Assembly: GCF_022662105.1 (NCBI RefSeq)
Contig: NZ_JAKMCP010000001.1
Location: forward strand, 868,001 to 932,000
Reading direction: 5' to 3'
Length of the DNA stretch: 64,000 nt
Origin: Aestuariivivens sediminis
GTDB taxonomy: Bacteria > Bacteroidota > Bacteroidia > Flavobacteriales > Flavobacteriaceae
Both the position numbers and the translations under genes were made by a program. Positions 27,226 through 36,656 of this stretch are shown here, in pieces. Under the pieces are notes generated by a model. The model was not told the origin of the DNA and searched no databases. It was given only the letters and a program-made list of their open reading frames with translations. The first letter of the stretch is position 1; each line of letters begins with the position of its first letter.

Positions 27226-29567
27226 TATCTAACCACCATTAATTTTAAAACCTTCGTTTCGAAAGTATCTAAATCCGACAGCATAATGAGGTAAACCCCG
27301 GAGGCCACAACATGATTAGCCAAATTTTTACCATTCCAATAGGCGGTACCACCGTCGATTTCGAGATTATAACCTCTATATCGCAGATTGTTTCTGGATT
27401 GGGCCTCGGCCACCAAATTCCCCTCGATATCGGTTATTTTGATATTTACATTTTCCGAAATGTCTTTAATTTTCACTTTCTGGTCTACAATATCGAACTG
27501 AGGCCTTACGGGATTCGGATAGGCATATGCTTTTTGTAAATCTTCTAGCGGACGCGATCCTCCAGATTTAAAGGACACCAAGCCTCGTGAGGTCGCTATG
27601 TAAACCTCCCCGTTGTTATTATCAATGGAAATATCGTTTATAGTGTTGGAAGGTAAGGGAGAATTATCTGTAGTAAAATGGAAAATAGTCTCTTGTCCGT
27701 CCGATGAAAAATAAAATATACCCGAATCACCGGTACCCACCCATTTATTGTTGGACCCGTCAACTTTTATGTCTGTAATTTGCTGTTGAAATAACAATTC
27801 CTTTGCAATCCCATCTTCCAGAATAATAATTTCGTTGGCTTCGACGCCTTCACTGGAAAAGAAGTTGGATGTATTGTACAGCACCCTAAGACCTCTAAAT
27901 GTCCCTATCCACAATTGCCCCCTGTTATCCATGGCTAAGGCTGTAACGTAATCGTTGGGCAGGTTCCCGTCTTCCACATCTATACGTTTGGTGGTTTGAC
28001 CGCTGTTATTTTCATTAAAAGCCACCAAACCGTATTCATAGGTGCCAATCCATTTCGTACCATCGCTGCCAATAACCAAATCCGGATATCCATTATTATC
28101 TAATTCTGCAGCGGCCTCAATACTGTAGGACTGCCACGAATTACCGGATGGATTAAATGCTTTTAAGGCAGGGTCCACGAAATTAGTAAGCGTCCATAAG
28201 ATGCCGTTGGTATCAAAAGCGGCGGATGCCAATCTAAGATCTCCGGTATAATTTGGCAAATTCGGAAAAAACGCATCCTCTAAACCACTATTGTTTTCGT
28301 CATATAACACCGTGGGGACCTCTTCATTAATTTCGAGCAGACCATCAATGTACGATCCTATAAAAACCTGGCTGTTGCGCAGTGGATTAATCACAATTTG
28401 TTTCAGGCATCTGGCTCCCAGAAGTTCACTGAATGGCGTATTAAGCCATGTCCCCTCTTTTAAATGGCTCATACCGCGACTATTTAAAGGATAGGGATTC
28501 AAAAATATATCATGCTCCCCAAAGGTAACCCACAATCCGTTGGCTTCCGTTTGTATGGCAAACGGATTGTTTAATAAAGGCCCGTCAGGTCTTATCTCTT
28601 CAAAGGTAGTGGGGTTAAGCCATGCCGTTTTTAACATCCCATATTCGGCAGTCCCGATGTACAGGTATTCCTGATCGATCATGGCCGAGCTGAAGTCGGT
28701 TGGAAACATGGGGTCATCTGCAACTTGCACGATCAGGTTAAAACTGCTGTCGTAAACAAACACATTATCCTTGGTGGTTACTATTACATAATCATCCACA
28801 AGTTTTAGGTCTACCGGAACACTCCCATATAAGAACAGCTCGGTAAGGGTGTCATTGGTAATGCTGTAAATTCTTCTATTTGTACTTGTGGTATACAATT
28901 GGTTAAAAGCAGATTCTATAGCTACAAAATTACCCGTGGCAATGGTTTGCCAATTGTTATAATCAATACTATTTGAATCGTTTACAAGTGCTTTCCTTAT
29001 CCCCTGACCCCCGAGACAAGAGGCGTAAATATAATCGCCATAAAGAGTGGTTTGACTCACCTGGATCTGCTCTCCGCTACTGCCGATAAAATAGGTGTCC
29101 CCAAATTCAAGGCGTTCCAGATCGTAAACAGAAATGCCGTAGTCTGTTGCAATATAGACCAAATTATTTTCAATATTAAAATGATTAATACGTCTGTTTG
29201 TGGGTAATATGGTTGGCTTTTCTATGATATCAACTATGGAAAGGACATCATCATCACCATCAAAACGAATTTCAATTAGTCCGTTGTCATACCCAATAAT
29301 TAGGAGCGCATAGGCTTCACTATAGTTGATGGTTGATATGGTCTGTCCGGACAACCCATTTATGGTCGTAATGGTTTCTAATGTATTCGTTTGCGTATCG
29401 TAGGTGAAAATGGCATTTTCTGTAGCGGCATAAATGTTATTGTTCCCCTTAACGACATGGGAGACCATATTATAAGAAAAATAGCCCTGCCATAAACTCG
29501 AATAATCCTGAGCGTTTAGCCAAAAGGGCATAACCAAACCTAAAATTACAATTAATCTTTTGTACAT
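27225..29567 (-). CDS. porZ: PorZ-like type IX secretion protein (two-component-type propellers, sorting tail)
   Basis: Started at the Met at 29567 (MYKRLIVILGLVMPFWLNAQ, a good signal peptide) the protein has 780 residues; the longer frame adds 19 unlikely residues. The N-terminal WQGYFSYNMVSHVVKGNNNIYAATENAIFTYD is the PorZ propeller start. Regulator-propeller motifs follow (NDYVTALAMDNRGQLWIGTFRGL, NTINDISIDN). The C-terminus is a type IX sorting-type domain (YAYPNPVRP, GNLVAE, GVYLIMLSDL, KLMVVR). PorZ helps attach type IX cargo to surface lipopolysaccharide. Placement immediately before recO is what is usually seen in flavobacteria. Confidence 0.88.
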   Translation of the reverse strand: MYKRLIVILGLVMPFWLNAQDYSSLWQGYFSYNMVSHVVKGNNNIYAATENAIFTYDTQTNTLETITTINGLSGQTISTINYSEAYALLIIGYDNGLIEIRFDGDDDVLSIVDIIEKPTILPTNRRINHFNIENNLVYIATDYGISVYDLERLEFGDTYFIGSSGEQIQVSQTTLYGDYIYASCLGGQGIRKALVNDSNSIDYNNWQTIATGNFVAIESAFNQLYTTSTNRRIYSITNDTLTELFLYGSVPVDLKLVDDYVIVTTKDNVFVYDSSFNLIVQVADDPMFPTDFSSAMIDQEYLYIGTAEYGMLKTAWLNPTTFEEIRPDGPLLNNPFAIQTEANGLWVTFGEHDIFLNPYPLNSRGMSHLKEGTWLNTPFSELLGARCLKQIVINPLRNSQVFIGSYIDGLLEINEEVPTVLYDENNSGLEDAFFPNLPNYTGDLRLASAAFDTNGILWTLTNFVDPALKAFNPSGNSWQSYSIEAAAELDNNGYPDLVIGSDGTKWIGTYEYGLVAFNENNSGQTTKRIDVEDGNLPNDYVTALAMDNRGQLWIGTFRGLRVLYNTSNFFSSEGVEANEIIILEDGIAKELLFQQQITDIKVDGSNNKWVGTGDSGIFYFSSDGQETIFHFTTDNSPLPSNTINDISIDNNNGEVYIATSRGLVSFKSGGSRPLEDLQKAYAYPNPVRPQFDIVDQKVKIKDISENVNIKITDIEGNLVAEAQSRNNLRYRGYNLEIDGGTAYWNGKNLANHVVASGVYLIMLSDLDTFETKVLKLMVVR

Positions 29568-29629
29568 GACATCCTTTAGAGGTTCAAATATATTTATATA
29601 TAACGAATTATGATTGAAAATCATATAAA

Positions 29630-29660
29630 TAAAAAAGCTCCCTAACTCTAGGAAGCTTTT
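29630..29660 (-). terminator. rho-independent terminator of gdhA
   Basis: On the minus strand AAAAGCTTCC, a short loop, GGGAGCTTTTTT: a stem followed by a T run, 22 bp after the gdhA stop. The A run on the other side makes it partly bidirectional. Confidence 0.8.
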
Positions 29661-29681
29661 ACACTCTAATTACCCTTGAAA

Positions 29682-31025
29682 TTAAACAATTCCCTGAGCC
29701 AGCATAGCATCGGCTACCTTAACAAAGCCGGCAATGTTTGCCCCTTTAACATAGTCGATATATCCGTCTTCTTCCGTACCATATTCGATACAGGATTGGT
29801 GAATATCGGCCATGATTTCTCTTAATTTATTATCGACTTCCTCTCGTGTCCATTTATATCTTAAGGAGTTTTGTGTCATTTCCAATCCCGAAGTGGCCAC
29901 ACCACCCGCATTCGATGCCTTGCCTGGTGCAAATAAAATTTTTGCTGCATGGAAGCTATGAACGGCCTCTTTGGTTGAAGGCATGTTGGCGCCTTCACTT
30001 ACACAAATACAACCATTTTTCACCAGGGTTTCAGCATCTTCCTTGTTCAATTCATTTTGTGTTGCACAGGGTAAGGCGATATCGCATTTTATTCCCCATG
30101 GTGTTTTTCCCTTAACGAACTTCGCTTTAGGGTAAGTATTAACATATTCACTAATTCTGGCCCTTTTTTCATTCTTGAGGTACATGACGTGTTTCAATTT
30201 CTCCTGATCGATACCTTCCTCATCATAAATATATCCTGAAGAATCGGACAGGGTCAATACTTTTGCTCCCAGTTGTAATGCTTTTTCCGCTGCAAACTGT
30301 GCCACATTTCCTGAGCCAGAAATAACCACATTTTTCCGGTCAAAGCTGTCCCCTTTTAATTCCAACATGTTTTGTGCAAAATATACCGTTCCATAACCTG
30401 TAGCCTCCGGTCTAATCAAAGAACCGCCCCAAGACATTCCTTTTCCGGTTAACACGCCTGTAAATTCATTCCGAAGTTTCTTATACATCCCAAAAAGGAA
30501 TCCGATCTCACGTGCCCCTACACCAATATCCCCAGCCGGGATATCTGTATTCGGGCCTATATGTCTAAACAGTTCACTCATGAAGGCATGGCAGAAACGC
30601 ATGATCTCATTATCGCTTTTCCCTTTGGGGTCAAAGTCACTTCCTCCTTTACCACCACCCATTGGTAAAGTGGTAAGGCTATTTTTAAAAACTTGTTCGA
30701 AGGCCAAAAACTTTAATATACTTAGGTTTACGGTAGGATGAAAACGCAATCCTCCTTTGTAGGGGCCAATCGCCGAATTCATTTGAACGCGATATCCCCT
30801 GTTAACTTGAATTTCACCATCATCATCTACCCAACAAACTCTAAAACTAATAACCCGTTCCGGTTCTACCATTCGCAATAAAATGTTCTTCCCGTAATAA
30901 ATGTCATGTTGAACGATATAAGGAATTACTGTTTCAGCAACTTCCTCTACAGCTTGTAAAAACTCCGGTTCATGCCCATTACGTTGTTTTACAAGATCCA
31001 AAAATTCATTAATGATATCTTTCAT
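29682..31025 (-). CDS. gdhA: NADP-type glutamate dehydrogenase
   Basis: A 447-residue enzyme of the hexameric bacterial class, which links ammonia and 2-oxoglutarate to glutamate. Motifs: GPYKGGLRFHPTVNLSILKFLAFEQ, PMGGGKGGSDFDPKGKS (catalytic Lys), GVGAREIGFLFGMYKK, the nucleotide-binding GSGNVAQFAAEKA, and CVSEGANMPST. Monocistronic: it has its own terminator and a promoter box upstream. The KSDNE and SDSSG context suggests NADPH preference. Confidence 0.97.
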   Translation of the reverse strand: MKDIINEFLDLVKQRNGHEPEFLQAVEEVAETVIPYIVQHDIYYGKNILLRMVEPERVISFRVCWVDDDGEIQVNRGYRVQMNSAIGPYKGGLRFHPTVNLSILKFLAFEQVFKNSLTTLPMGGGKGGSDFDPKGKSDNEIMRFCHAFMSELFRHIGPNTDIPAGDIGVGAREIGFLFGMYKKLRNEFTGVLTGKGMSWGGSLIRPEATGYGTVYFAQNMLELKGDSFDRKNVVISGSGNVAQFAAEKALQLGAKVLTLSDSSGYIYDEEGIDQEKLKHVMYLKNEKRARISEYVNTYPKAKFVKGKTPWGIKCDIALPCATQNELNKEDAETLVKNGCICVSEGANMPSTKEAVHSFHAAKILFAPGKASNAGGVATSGLEMTQNSLRYKWTREEVDNKLREIMADIHQSCIEYGTEEDGYIDYVKGANIAGFVKVADAMLAQGIV

Positions 31026-31116
31026 GTGTTTAAATTTAATACTTTTTATTTGTCAATCTTCTACAAAGTTTAGCTTAAAACTGATTATAAATTATAAAAT
31101 ACATAATTTTAAAGCG

Positions 31117-31124
31117 CAAATATA
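31117..31124 (-). promoter_or_regulatory. flavobacterial -7 box for gdhA
   Basis: Minus strand reads TATATTTG, an exact TAnnTTTG match, about 90 bp upstream of the gdhA ATG. The -33 element is weak. Confidence 0.45.
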
Positions 31125-31205
31125 CGTTATCTTTAAAAATTACACCGTTTTTTTTTGAATTTCGTAATACATTTGGACTTATCCTCCCGGTTAATTTTAT
31201 AATCA

Positions 31206-31236
31206 TTTGAATGTTAGGCGGGTTTTCATATATTTG
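31206..31236 (+). promoter_or_regulatory. flavobacterial promoter (TTTG / TAnnTTTG)
   Basis: TTTG ending at 31209, a 19-bp spacer and TATATTTG at 31229-31236 fit the Bacteroidota consensus. The start codon at 31270 lies 33 bp downstream. Confidence 0.6.
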
Positions 31237-31269
31237 CTAATGTAACTCCCCAAAAAGCAATGCCAATTT

Positions 31270-32109
31270 ATGCTTAGCTTAAAACACGTATTAACCGCTT
31301 TTCTCTTGCTTGCTTTTGGTAAATCAACCTATTCTCAGTTGGGATTTTCCCATGAAATAGGCGTCATTGCGGGTCCTGTTGAATTTCGATCGGATTTTGG
31401 AAGTCGCTTTGACGAAGCCACAAACCTCGGTAACTCGGGTATTGGGATTGGGATTGTCCATTACATAAATTTTGCTTATCGCGCTGATTGTAACTGCTAC
31501 TCTACGGACACTTATTTTAACGACCACTTTAAACTGAGAAATGAAATTTCATGGAATTATACCGTTTTAGACCATCACGGGGAATGGGTAAGACCCTTTC
31601 GCACCTCGGTTAATGCGAATAAACTAAGAGCACACCATGGTGTAGCCGAAAATTTTGATATTGGGACACAAATAGAATATTTTCCAAGAAGCATCCGCTC
31701 GTTTCAAGCCTTTAGTTACTTACTGGCCCCTTATGTAAGCCTCGGGATACACTACACCGCATCATCGCCACAAGCCAGCACGACCTATGGTGATGGGAAC
31801 GTTTTTGATGGTAGGAATATCTATTCGTTTTGGTATCAAGATCCAAGATTTTTACCCCCACTCCCGGCAGGCGTACCGGAAAGTGAACGCCAATATCCCA
31901 TCGATGTGAGCCCGCGCTCAGACTGGTCTATGGTAACCAGTGTAGGGGTACGTTATAAAATTGGCGTTTTATCCGATTTACTTCTGGATTTACGTTGGCA
32001 ACTCTATTTTAACGATTGGGTAGATGGCTTTAACCACAAACTAAGCTATAATAAGTTTAATGACTGGTTGATATGGCTAAACTTTGGATATATCTATTAT
32101 CTCGATTAA
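31270..32109 (+). CDS. outer-membrane beta-barrel protein of the THC0290_0291 type
   Basis: A 279-residue protein with a signal peptide ending STYSQ. LGFSHEIGVIAGPVEFRSDFG followed by GIGIGIVHYINFAYR and YFNDHFKLRNEISWN matches the flavobacterial family annotated as THC0290_0291. Alternating hydrophobic strands and a C-terminal LIWLNFGYIYYLD suggest an outer-membrane barrel of about eight to ten strands. Function unknown. Divergent from gdhA. Confidence 0.8.
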   Translation: MLSLKHVLTAFLLLAFGKSTYSQLGFSHEIGVIAGPVEFRSDFGSRFDEATNLGNSGIGIGIVHYINFAYRADCNCYSTDTYFNDHFKLRNEISWNYTVLDHHGEWVRPFRTSVNANKLRAHHGVAENFDIGTQIEYFPRSIRSFQAFSYLLAPYVSLGIHYTASSPQASTTYGDGNVFDGRNIYSFWYQDPRFLPPLPAGVPESERQYPIDVSPRSDWSMVTSVGVRYKIGVLSDLLLDLRWQLYFNDWVDGFNHKLSYNKFNDWLIWLNFGYIYYLD

Positions 32110-32182
32110 GCGCTACCGTAAAATCCCTGGAATGAAATTATACCCTGCCATGACATTTACGCACGGCTAATATCCCGGTCCG

Positions 32183-32647
32183 TTATGCCTTAATTACTTT
32201 AAAAAGGGCTAAAATATAACCGTAATGAAGCCCTTCGTGAACCGCTATAAATTGTAGGGCATCATCGATATGACGCAAGGTGTTGCCTGTTGTAGATACC
32301 GTATACGAAGTATAGTCTTCAAAAACACCGTTGTCATAATCGGTTTTGGTCTGGCTTATGGTTGTACTTAACAAGTCCTTGATCTCATTAACGGCTTCTT
32401 GGCTTAAAGGGTGGCTTGGTTTACTGCCCTTTCGGTAATTGTCAATCATTTCGTCCGACAGGGACGATTCCAATCCAGATAGCTTATAGGCCAATAACTG
32501 CTCCGTAACTAAAACGTGTCCGATATTCCATATGATGTTATTGTTAAAGCCCGCAGGGATTTTATTTAAATCTTCAAGGGTGTTGTCTTCGATGATCCCT
32601 TTGAAAATTTTACGTGTATTACTTAAAACTTGAAACACAAAATCCAT
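32183..32647 (-). CDS. DinB-family protein
   Basis: A 154-residue four-helix-bundle protein. The metal-site His residues are in NIGHVLVTEQLLAY (about residue 43) and in VHEGLHYGYILALFKV near the end. DinB-like proteins (DfsB/YfiT superfamily) are metal-dependent thiol transferases in some cases; the actual reaction here is unknown. Divergent from the ArsC/Spx-like gene. Confidence 0.85.
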   Translation of the reverse strand: MDFVFQVLSNTRKIFKGIIEDNTLEDLNKIPAGFNNNIIWNIGHVLVTEQLLAYKLSGLESSLSDEMIDNYRKGSKPSHPLSQEAVNEIKDLLSTTISQTKTDYDNGVFEDYTSYTVSTTGNTLRHIDDALQFIAVHEGLHYGYILALFKVIKA

Positions 32648-32701
32648 ATTATTTAATTTTTCGATAAATATAGTTTTAATTTGTTTTTAGAAACTCATGG
32701 A

Positions 32702-33061
32702 ATGATGAAAAAAGTATATTATCTAAAAACCTGTAATACCTGCATTCGCATTTTAAAAGCACTGAATCTCCCTCCGGAATTTATTTTACAGGATATAAAG
32801 CACGATGCCATTACGGTAAAACAACTGGAGGAAATGAAATCCCTTGCCGGAAGTTATGAAGCCTTGTTCAGCAAACGCGCAAAGTTATACAAGGAGATGG
32901 ATTTAAAAAACCAAAAGCTTGAAGAACGGGATTACAAGCATTATATATTAGAGCACTATACCTTTTTAAGCAGACCGGTAATTATCATTGACCATGATAT
33001 TTTTATTGGTAATTCCAAAAGGTCGGTGGAGGCCGTTAAATCCAAACTCCAAGCGCACTGA
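32702..33061 (+). CDS. ArsC/Spx-family thioredoxin-fold protein
   Basis: About 119 residues if started at 32702 (MMKKVYYLKTCNTC); the frame extends to 32681 but the extra seven residues precede the thioredoxin-fold start. It has the redox CxxC in LKTCNTCIRIL, a central helical insert, and FLSRPVIIIDHDIFIGN, the cis-Pro region of ArsC/Spx proteins. It could be an arsenate-reductase-like or Spx-like protein. No arsenic genes are nearby, so arsenate reduction is not supported by context. Confidence 0.82.
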   Translation: MMKKVYYLKTCNTCIRILKALNLPPEFILQDIKHDAITVKQLEEMKSLAGSYEALFSKRAKLYKEMDLKNQKLEERDYKHYILEHYTFLSRPVIIIDHDIFIGNSKRSVEAVKSKLQAH

Positions 33062-33203
33062 GCCTTACTTCATATTCCTATACCGAAACGGATATCCTCA
33101 GGAAAGAGCGTTCCGTTCTGTTAAGGGAAATGATACAATTTGCGATGTTAATCCATGAATATTACCACTTAATTTAAATTGTCCTTCATACCATTAAAGC
33201 AGC

Positions 33204-33998
33204 ATGTTACACCCATTAAAAAAGCGCCAGGTCCCATTCATATTAATTTTATCTTTACTATCTTTTGGGACTTTTAAAGCACAAAATCGATTATCCACTG
33301 GAAAGATGGATGGAAAGACAGAGCAACAGATCCTGGAAGAATACAAGTATTGGTCTGCCGTAAAGGAGGATTGGGCCAATTTAGCGTATTACAGAGACGC
33401 CAATGCCTCACTAAATGCTCCGGGAGAAAACGAGAACCGGGTGGTATTTATGGGAAATTCCATAACCGAAATGTGGCAAGTCCATGCCCCACCATTCTTT
33501 AAGAAGACCGGGTTTATTAATCGAGGGATTAGTGGGCAAACCACACCTCAAATGTTAGTTCGTTTTCGACAGGACGTTATTGAACTTCGACCAAAGGTCG
33601 TGGTCATACTTGCCGGCACCAATGACATTGCAGGGAATACCGGCCCTACAACAAACCACATGATTTTAAATAACATCCTGTCCATGGTCGACATCGCTCA
33701 ATCAAACCGTATTCATGTCGTGTTATGCTCTGTGTTGCCGGTTAACCATTATCCCTGGGCCCCTGAACTGCAACCGGCCCAAAGGGTGATCTCACTCAAT
33801 GCATCACTGGAGTCCTACTGTAAAAAGCACAACATCCCTTATGTCGATTATTATACCGCTATGGTTGATGCTGAACAAGGCTTACCTACCAGGTATGCCC
33901 CGGATGGCGTGCACCCCAACACACAGGGCTATGCCGTTATGGAACCCCTGGTTATGGCCGCGATTAACACCATTTTAGAAACAAAGGGCAAAGATTAA
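33204..33998 (+). CDS. secreted SGNH/GDSL-family hydrolase
   Basis: A 264-residue protein with an N-terminal signal (FILILSLLSFGTFKAQ). SGNH blocks: catalytic Ser86 in VVFMGNSITEMW, Gly in RGISGQTTPQML, Asn in VVILAGTNDIAGNTG, and the Asp/His pair in APDGVHPNTQGYAVM. Members include esterases and carbohydrate deacetylases; the substrate is not apparent. It stands alone between convergent and same-strand singletons. Confidence 0.9.
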   Translation: MLHPLKKRQVPFILILSLLSFGTFKAQNRLSTGKMDGKTEQQILEEYKYWSAVKEDWANLAYYRDANASLNAPGENENRVVFMGNSITEMWQVHAPPFFKKTGFINRGISGQTTPQMLVRFRQDVIELRPKVVVILAGTNDIAGNTGPTTNHMILNNILSMVDIAQSNRIHVVLCSVLPVNHYPWAPELQPAQRVISLNASLESYCKKHNIPYVDYYTAMVDAEQGLPTRYAPDGVHPNTQGYAVMEPLVMAAINTILETKGKD

Positions 33999-34062
33999 TT
34001 CGAAGGATACCAGGCCTTCCTTAAGGTCTTCAAAGACCTTTAACACATCTGCGGGCAAGGTG

Positions 34063-35316
34063 TTAGGGGTAATACTCCAGGGTTCTTTCAACGAGAATAT
34101 AAAGCGGTTGATTTTTTTCATGATCAGAAAGCAAACATTCTATCCAATCGCCATGAGTGTTATAGGTGTATTTGGCCATAATCTCGGATACTTTTTTATC
34201 CTTTTTAAATACGGTATGGCTTATATGATTGCCCTTATCATTGTATTTATCCACGGATTTACGCGTTCCTGCAGCTTCCAAAAATTCCATTAACTGATGC
34301 GCGTCATTAAAAATTTCGGTCGTTGTATACTCTAAATTCCCTTTGTCGTCATAGGTATAAATAATATGCTTTTTGTTATGGTCCAAATAGTCATGGGTCC
34401 GCTTAAATGTTCGTGTCGTTCCCTTTATTTTCAAAAATCCCGTCTTACTGGGCATTTGTTCCACAATTTTAATTTCTTCCTTCAGGTTATCATCTTCCGT
34501 GTAGTTGTATTCCCAGGTCGTGATACTCATATCGTGCATTCTAACAGGTGGCAACCCCTTTTGCAAGGACCTTTTCTCCAAGCTCTTTTTTTTCATCTTC
34601 AAAAGGCCGTTTTCCAAATAATCATATTCCCACTGAACCGTTATGGTATCGATGGTTTTTGGATATAAAGGCCCCATTTGAGTAGTATCCACGTACATCA
34701 ACTTCTCTTTCAGCAAATGCCCTTGTGCATCAAATAATTCAAAATGATGATTCTTCCATAACTCGAGGGTATCAAATGTCCTTTCGGTTATATGGTTCAG
34801 GCTATCCTGGTCTGAAAGATAATATCTGTGAAAGTCTTCGTCGGTAAGGTCCTTACTAAAATACTTATAAAACAATTTATTAAACCACCCTTTTATAGGA
34901 ACTGCCCTTTTATTCCACCTTGTTTTTTCAAGACGCCCCAGAGCATCATAGGACATGTTTAAGACCACACTGTCTTGTAATTCAAACATGGTCATTACCG
35001 CTTTAACCACATGTTGGTTGTTATCATAGTAATAATTATCTTTTAAATAATATTCCCCTTTGTTATTGGGATAATATATTTCTGATGTCAGACCATCCTC
35101 GGTATAAACCATTTTACCCGTAAAAAAGTTTTCCCTAATGGGGTATCCGGCCCTGATAGTAAAAACAGGCTTTTCCTTAAACATTTCACCATTTAAAAAT
35201 GTAACCTTATACAGCTTGGTTTCACTACTTTTTATCTGCTGTTTTTCATTGGCATCTTGAGTCCAGGAAATGAGGCTGACCAACATTAACAGCACTGCAC
35301 AAAATGACGTCTTCAT
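34063..35316 (-). CDS. secreted protein with RHS/YD-like repeats, function unknown
   Basis: A 417-residue protein with a signal peptide (VLLMLVSLISWTQ). The body is made of imperfect tyrosine-rich motifs resembling YD/RHS or MORN-like units: DALGRLEKTRW, FDAQGHLLKEKL, YDDKGNLEYTTT, YNDKGNHISHTV. These suggest an extended repetitive beta structure outside the cytoplasm. I do not recognise the family. It ends near the SGNH gene in convergent orientation. Confidence 0.7.
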   Translation of the reverse strand: MKTSFCAVLLMLVSLISWTQDANEKQQIKSSETKLYKVTFLNGEMFKEKPVFTIRAGYPIRENFFTGKMVYTEDGLTSEIYYPNNKGEYYLKDNYYYDNNQHVVKAVMTMFELQDSVVLNMSYDALGRLEKTRWNKRAVPIKGWFNKLFYKYFSKDLTDEDFHRYYLSDQDSLNHITERTFDTLELWKNHHFELFDAQGHLLKEKLMYVDTTQMGPLYPKTIDTITVQWEYDYLENGLLKMKKKSLEKRSLQKGLPPVRMHDMSITTWEYNYTEDDNLKEEIKIVEQMPSKTGFLKIKGTTRTFKRTHDYLDHNKKHIIYTYDDKGNLEYTTTEIFNDAHQLMEFLEAAGTRKSVDKYNDKGNHISHTVFKKDKKVSEIMAKYTYNTHGDWIECLLSDHEKNQPLYILVERTLEYYP

Positions 35317-35497
35317 TTTCCTTATACTAAAATTCTTTAATTTAAAATTTCATCTTAGTAATTTACCCCTTTAATTCAACCCTTAAAATGATTTGCATCA
35401 TTTTCCCATAACGGTAAAAAGGCATCCGAATTTTAAAAGGTACGCGCCCGACTGTATTTGCATTTTTACTATATTTCATGGCTCAAGTACACAGCCC

Positions 35498-36268
35498 ATG
35501 GTAAAATTCTTTCGTAAAATCCGGCAACAATTGCTCGCTGAAAACAAATTCAGAACATATCTCGTTTATGCCTTTGGTGAAATTTTTCTTGTGGTGATTG
35601 GTATTTTGATTGCCTTGGGCGTTAACAATTGGAACGAAGAAAACAAGGAGCATCAATTGGGTAACGATCTATTGATTAGAATTCACAGGGATTTGGTGCA
35701 GGACACCATACAATTCAGCCGTTTAATCAACCGCAATAACGCCTTAAGAGAAGAGCTCAAGCAGGAACTCGTCAATGTATACGATGGGATCGGATCTATG
35801 GAAGAGGTACATCGCTTGAGCGATACCTGGGACAACTTACTGGATCAGCAATTTGCGCCTAATGACAACACCTATCAGAGCATGTTACATTCAGGCTCCG
35901 TTGGGTTCATTAAAAACCCCGAATTAAAAGATGCCATCATAGATTTATACAGTGATTACGATCAAATTAGTACGTTGTTAGGATCTATTAGCGATTGGAT
36001 GATTGGTATTGCCTCCCATATGGATTCTGAAACGGACTTTATTAAATTCGGCAGTGGGGTCTCTGACCTGTTTACCACCCCGGAAATGTTCAATGCGGAT
36101 GATTATGCCTTTCTCAATGAAAAGGATCATCCCAAGTTTAAATTGTTTATTAGGGCCATGTCTTCGGTCGCATTCTACCAAAAAGTCAATAACCATTATC
36201 GGTCAGAATTAATTAAGAAATGCACTACCGTTTTGAACCGTATTGATCACGAACTACAGAAGCAGTAA
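35498..36268 (+). CDS. DUF6090-like single-span membrane protein
   Basis: I chose the Met at 35498 (256 residues, MVKFFRKIRQQLLAENKFRTY); the frame opens at 35393 but the first 35 residues are unlike the family. The FRTYLVYAFGEIFLVVIGILIALGVNNWNE section is the hallmark of DUF6090: one transmembrane helix followed by a largely helical soluble domain. Function unknown; such genes are numerous in flavobacteria. Its 3' end meets the SpeD-like gene convergently with 18 bp between. Confidence 0.82.
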   Translation: MVKFFRKIRQQLLAENKFRTYLVYAFGEIFLVVIGILIALGVNNWNEENKEHQLGNDLLIRIHRDLVQDTIQFSRLINRNNALREELKQELVNVYDGIGSMEEVHRLSDTWDNLLDQQFAPNDNTYQSMLHSGSVGFIKNPELKDAIIDLYSDYDQISTLLGSISDWMIGIASHMDSETDFIKFGSGVSDLFTTPEMFNADDYAFLNEKDHPKFKLFIRAMSSVAFYQKVNNHYRSELIKKCTTVLNRIDHELQKQ

Positions 36269-36286
36269 ACCATTAGAAAAATCAAT

Positions 36287-36646
36287 TTAGAATGTTCGAA
36301 ACACCAGGTCATGAACATCAAAAAAATACTTAGTAACCTTTATGGCAATACCATTATCAAAATCTTTACAGGTATAAATAATTATCGATAAAAACGTCTC
36401 GGAGGACCAATAGTATAATGAAATACCGGAGTCAATTAAAGGGACAAAGGCATCATACCCCCGATTTTCCTCTTTACCCTCTCCCCCTGGTGAAAAAATA
36501 ATGGGTTGTCCATACATTCTTAAGTTCAGCGCCTTTGTAATTTCATTAAAATAGGCTGTAATTACGTATTGGTCTACTCGCTTTCCTGAAAACCCTTCCA
36601 TGAGCAACCGCTGCCTTGTTATGGTTGGTGCTAAATCTGTCATCAT
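36287..36646 (-). CDS. divergent AdoMet-decarboxylase-like (SpeD-fold) protein
   Basis: A 119-residue protein that I align by eye to bacterial SpeD. RQRLLMEGF corresponds to the opening strand. IDSGISLYYW aligns with the ESHISIHTW self-cleavage region. IIYTCKDF aligns with the catalytic-Cys strand, with Cys93 exactly 20 residues after Ser73, as in SpeD. The cleavable Ser73 and Cys93 are kept, but the His next to Ser is Gly74, the His needed for pyruvoyl formation is Tyr78, and Glu before Ser is Asp72. Canonical decarboxylase activity is therefore doubtful. It lies 10 bp behind the porin-like gene, at the end of the RND operon. A SpeD-like family with this DSGISL form may exist in polyamine-linked operons; I cannot confirm this. 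Confidence 0.65.
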   Translation of the reverse strand: MMTDLAPTITRQRLLMEGFSGKRVDQYVITAYFNEITKALNLRMYGQPIIFSPGGEGKEENRGYDAFVPLIDSGISLYYWSSETFLSIIIYTCKDFDNGIAIKVTKYFFDVHDLVFRTF

Positions 36647-36656
36647 TAAGATTGAT

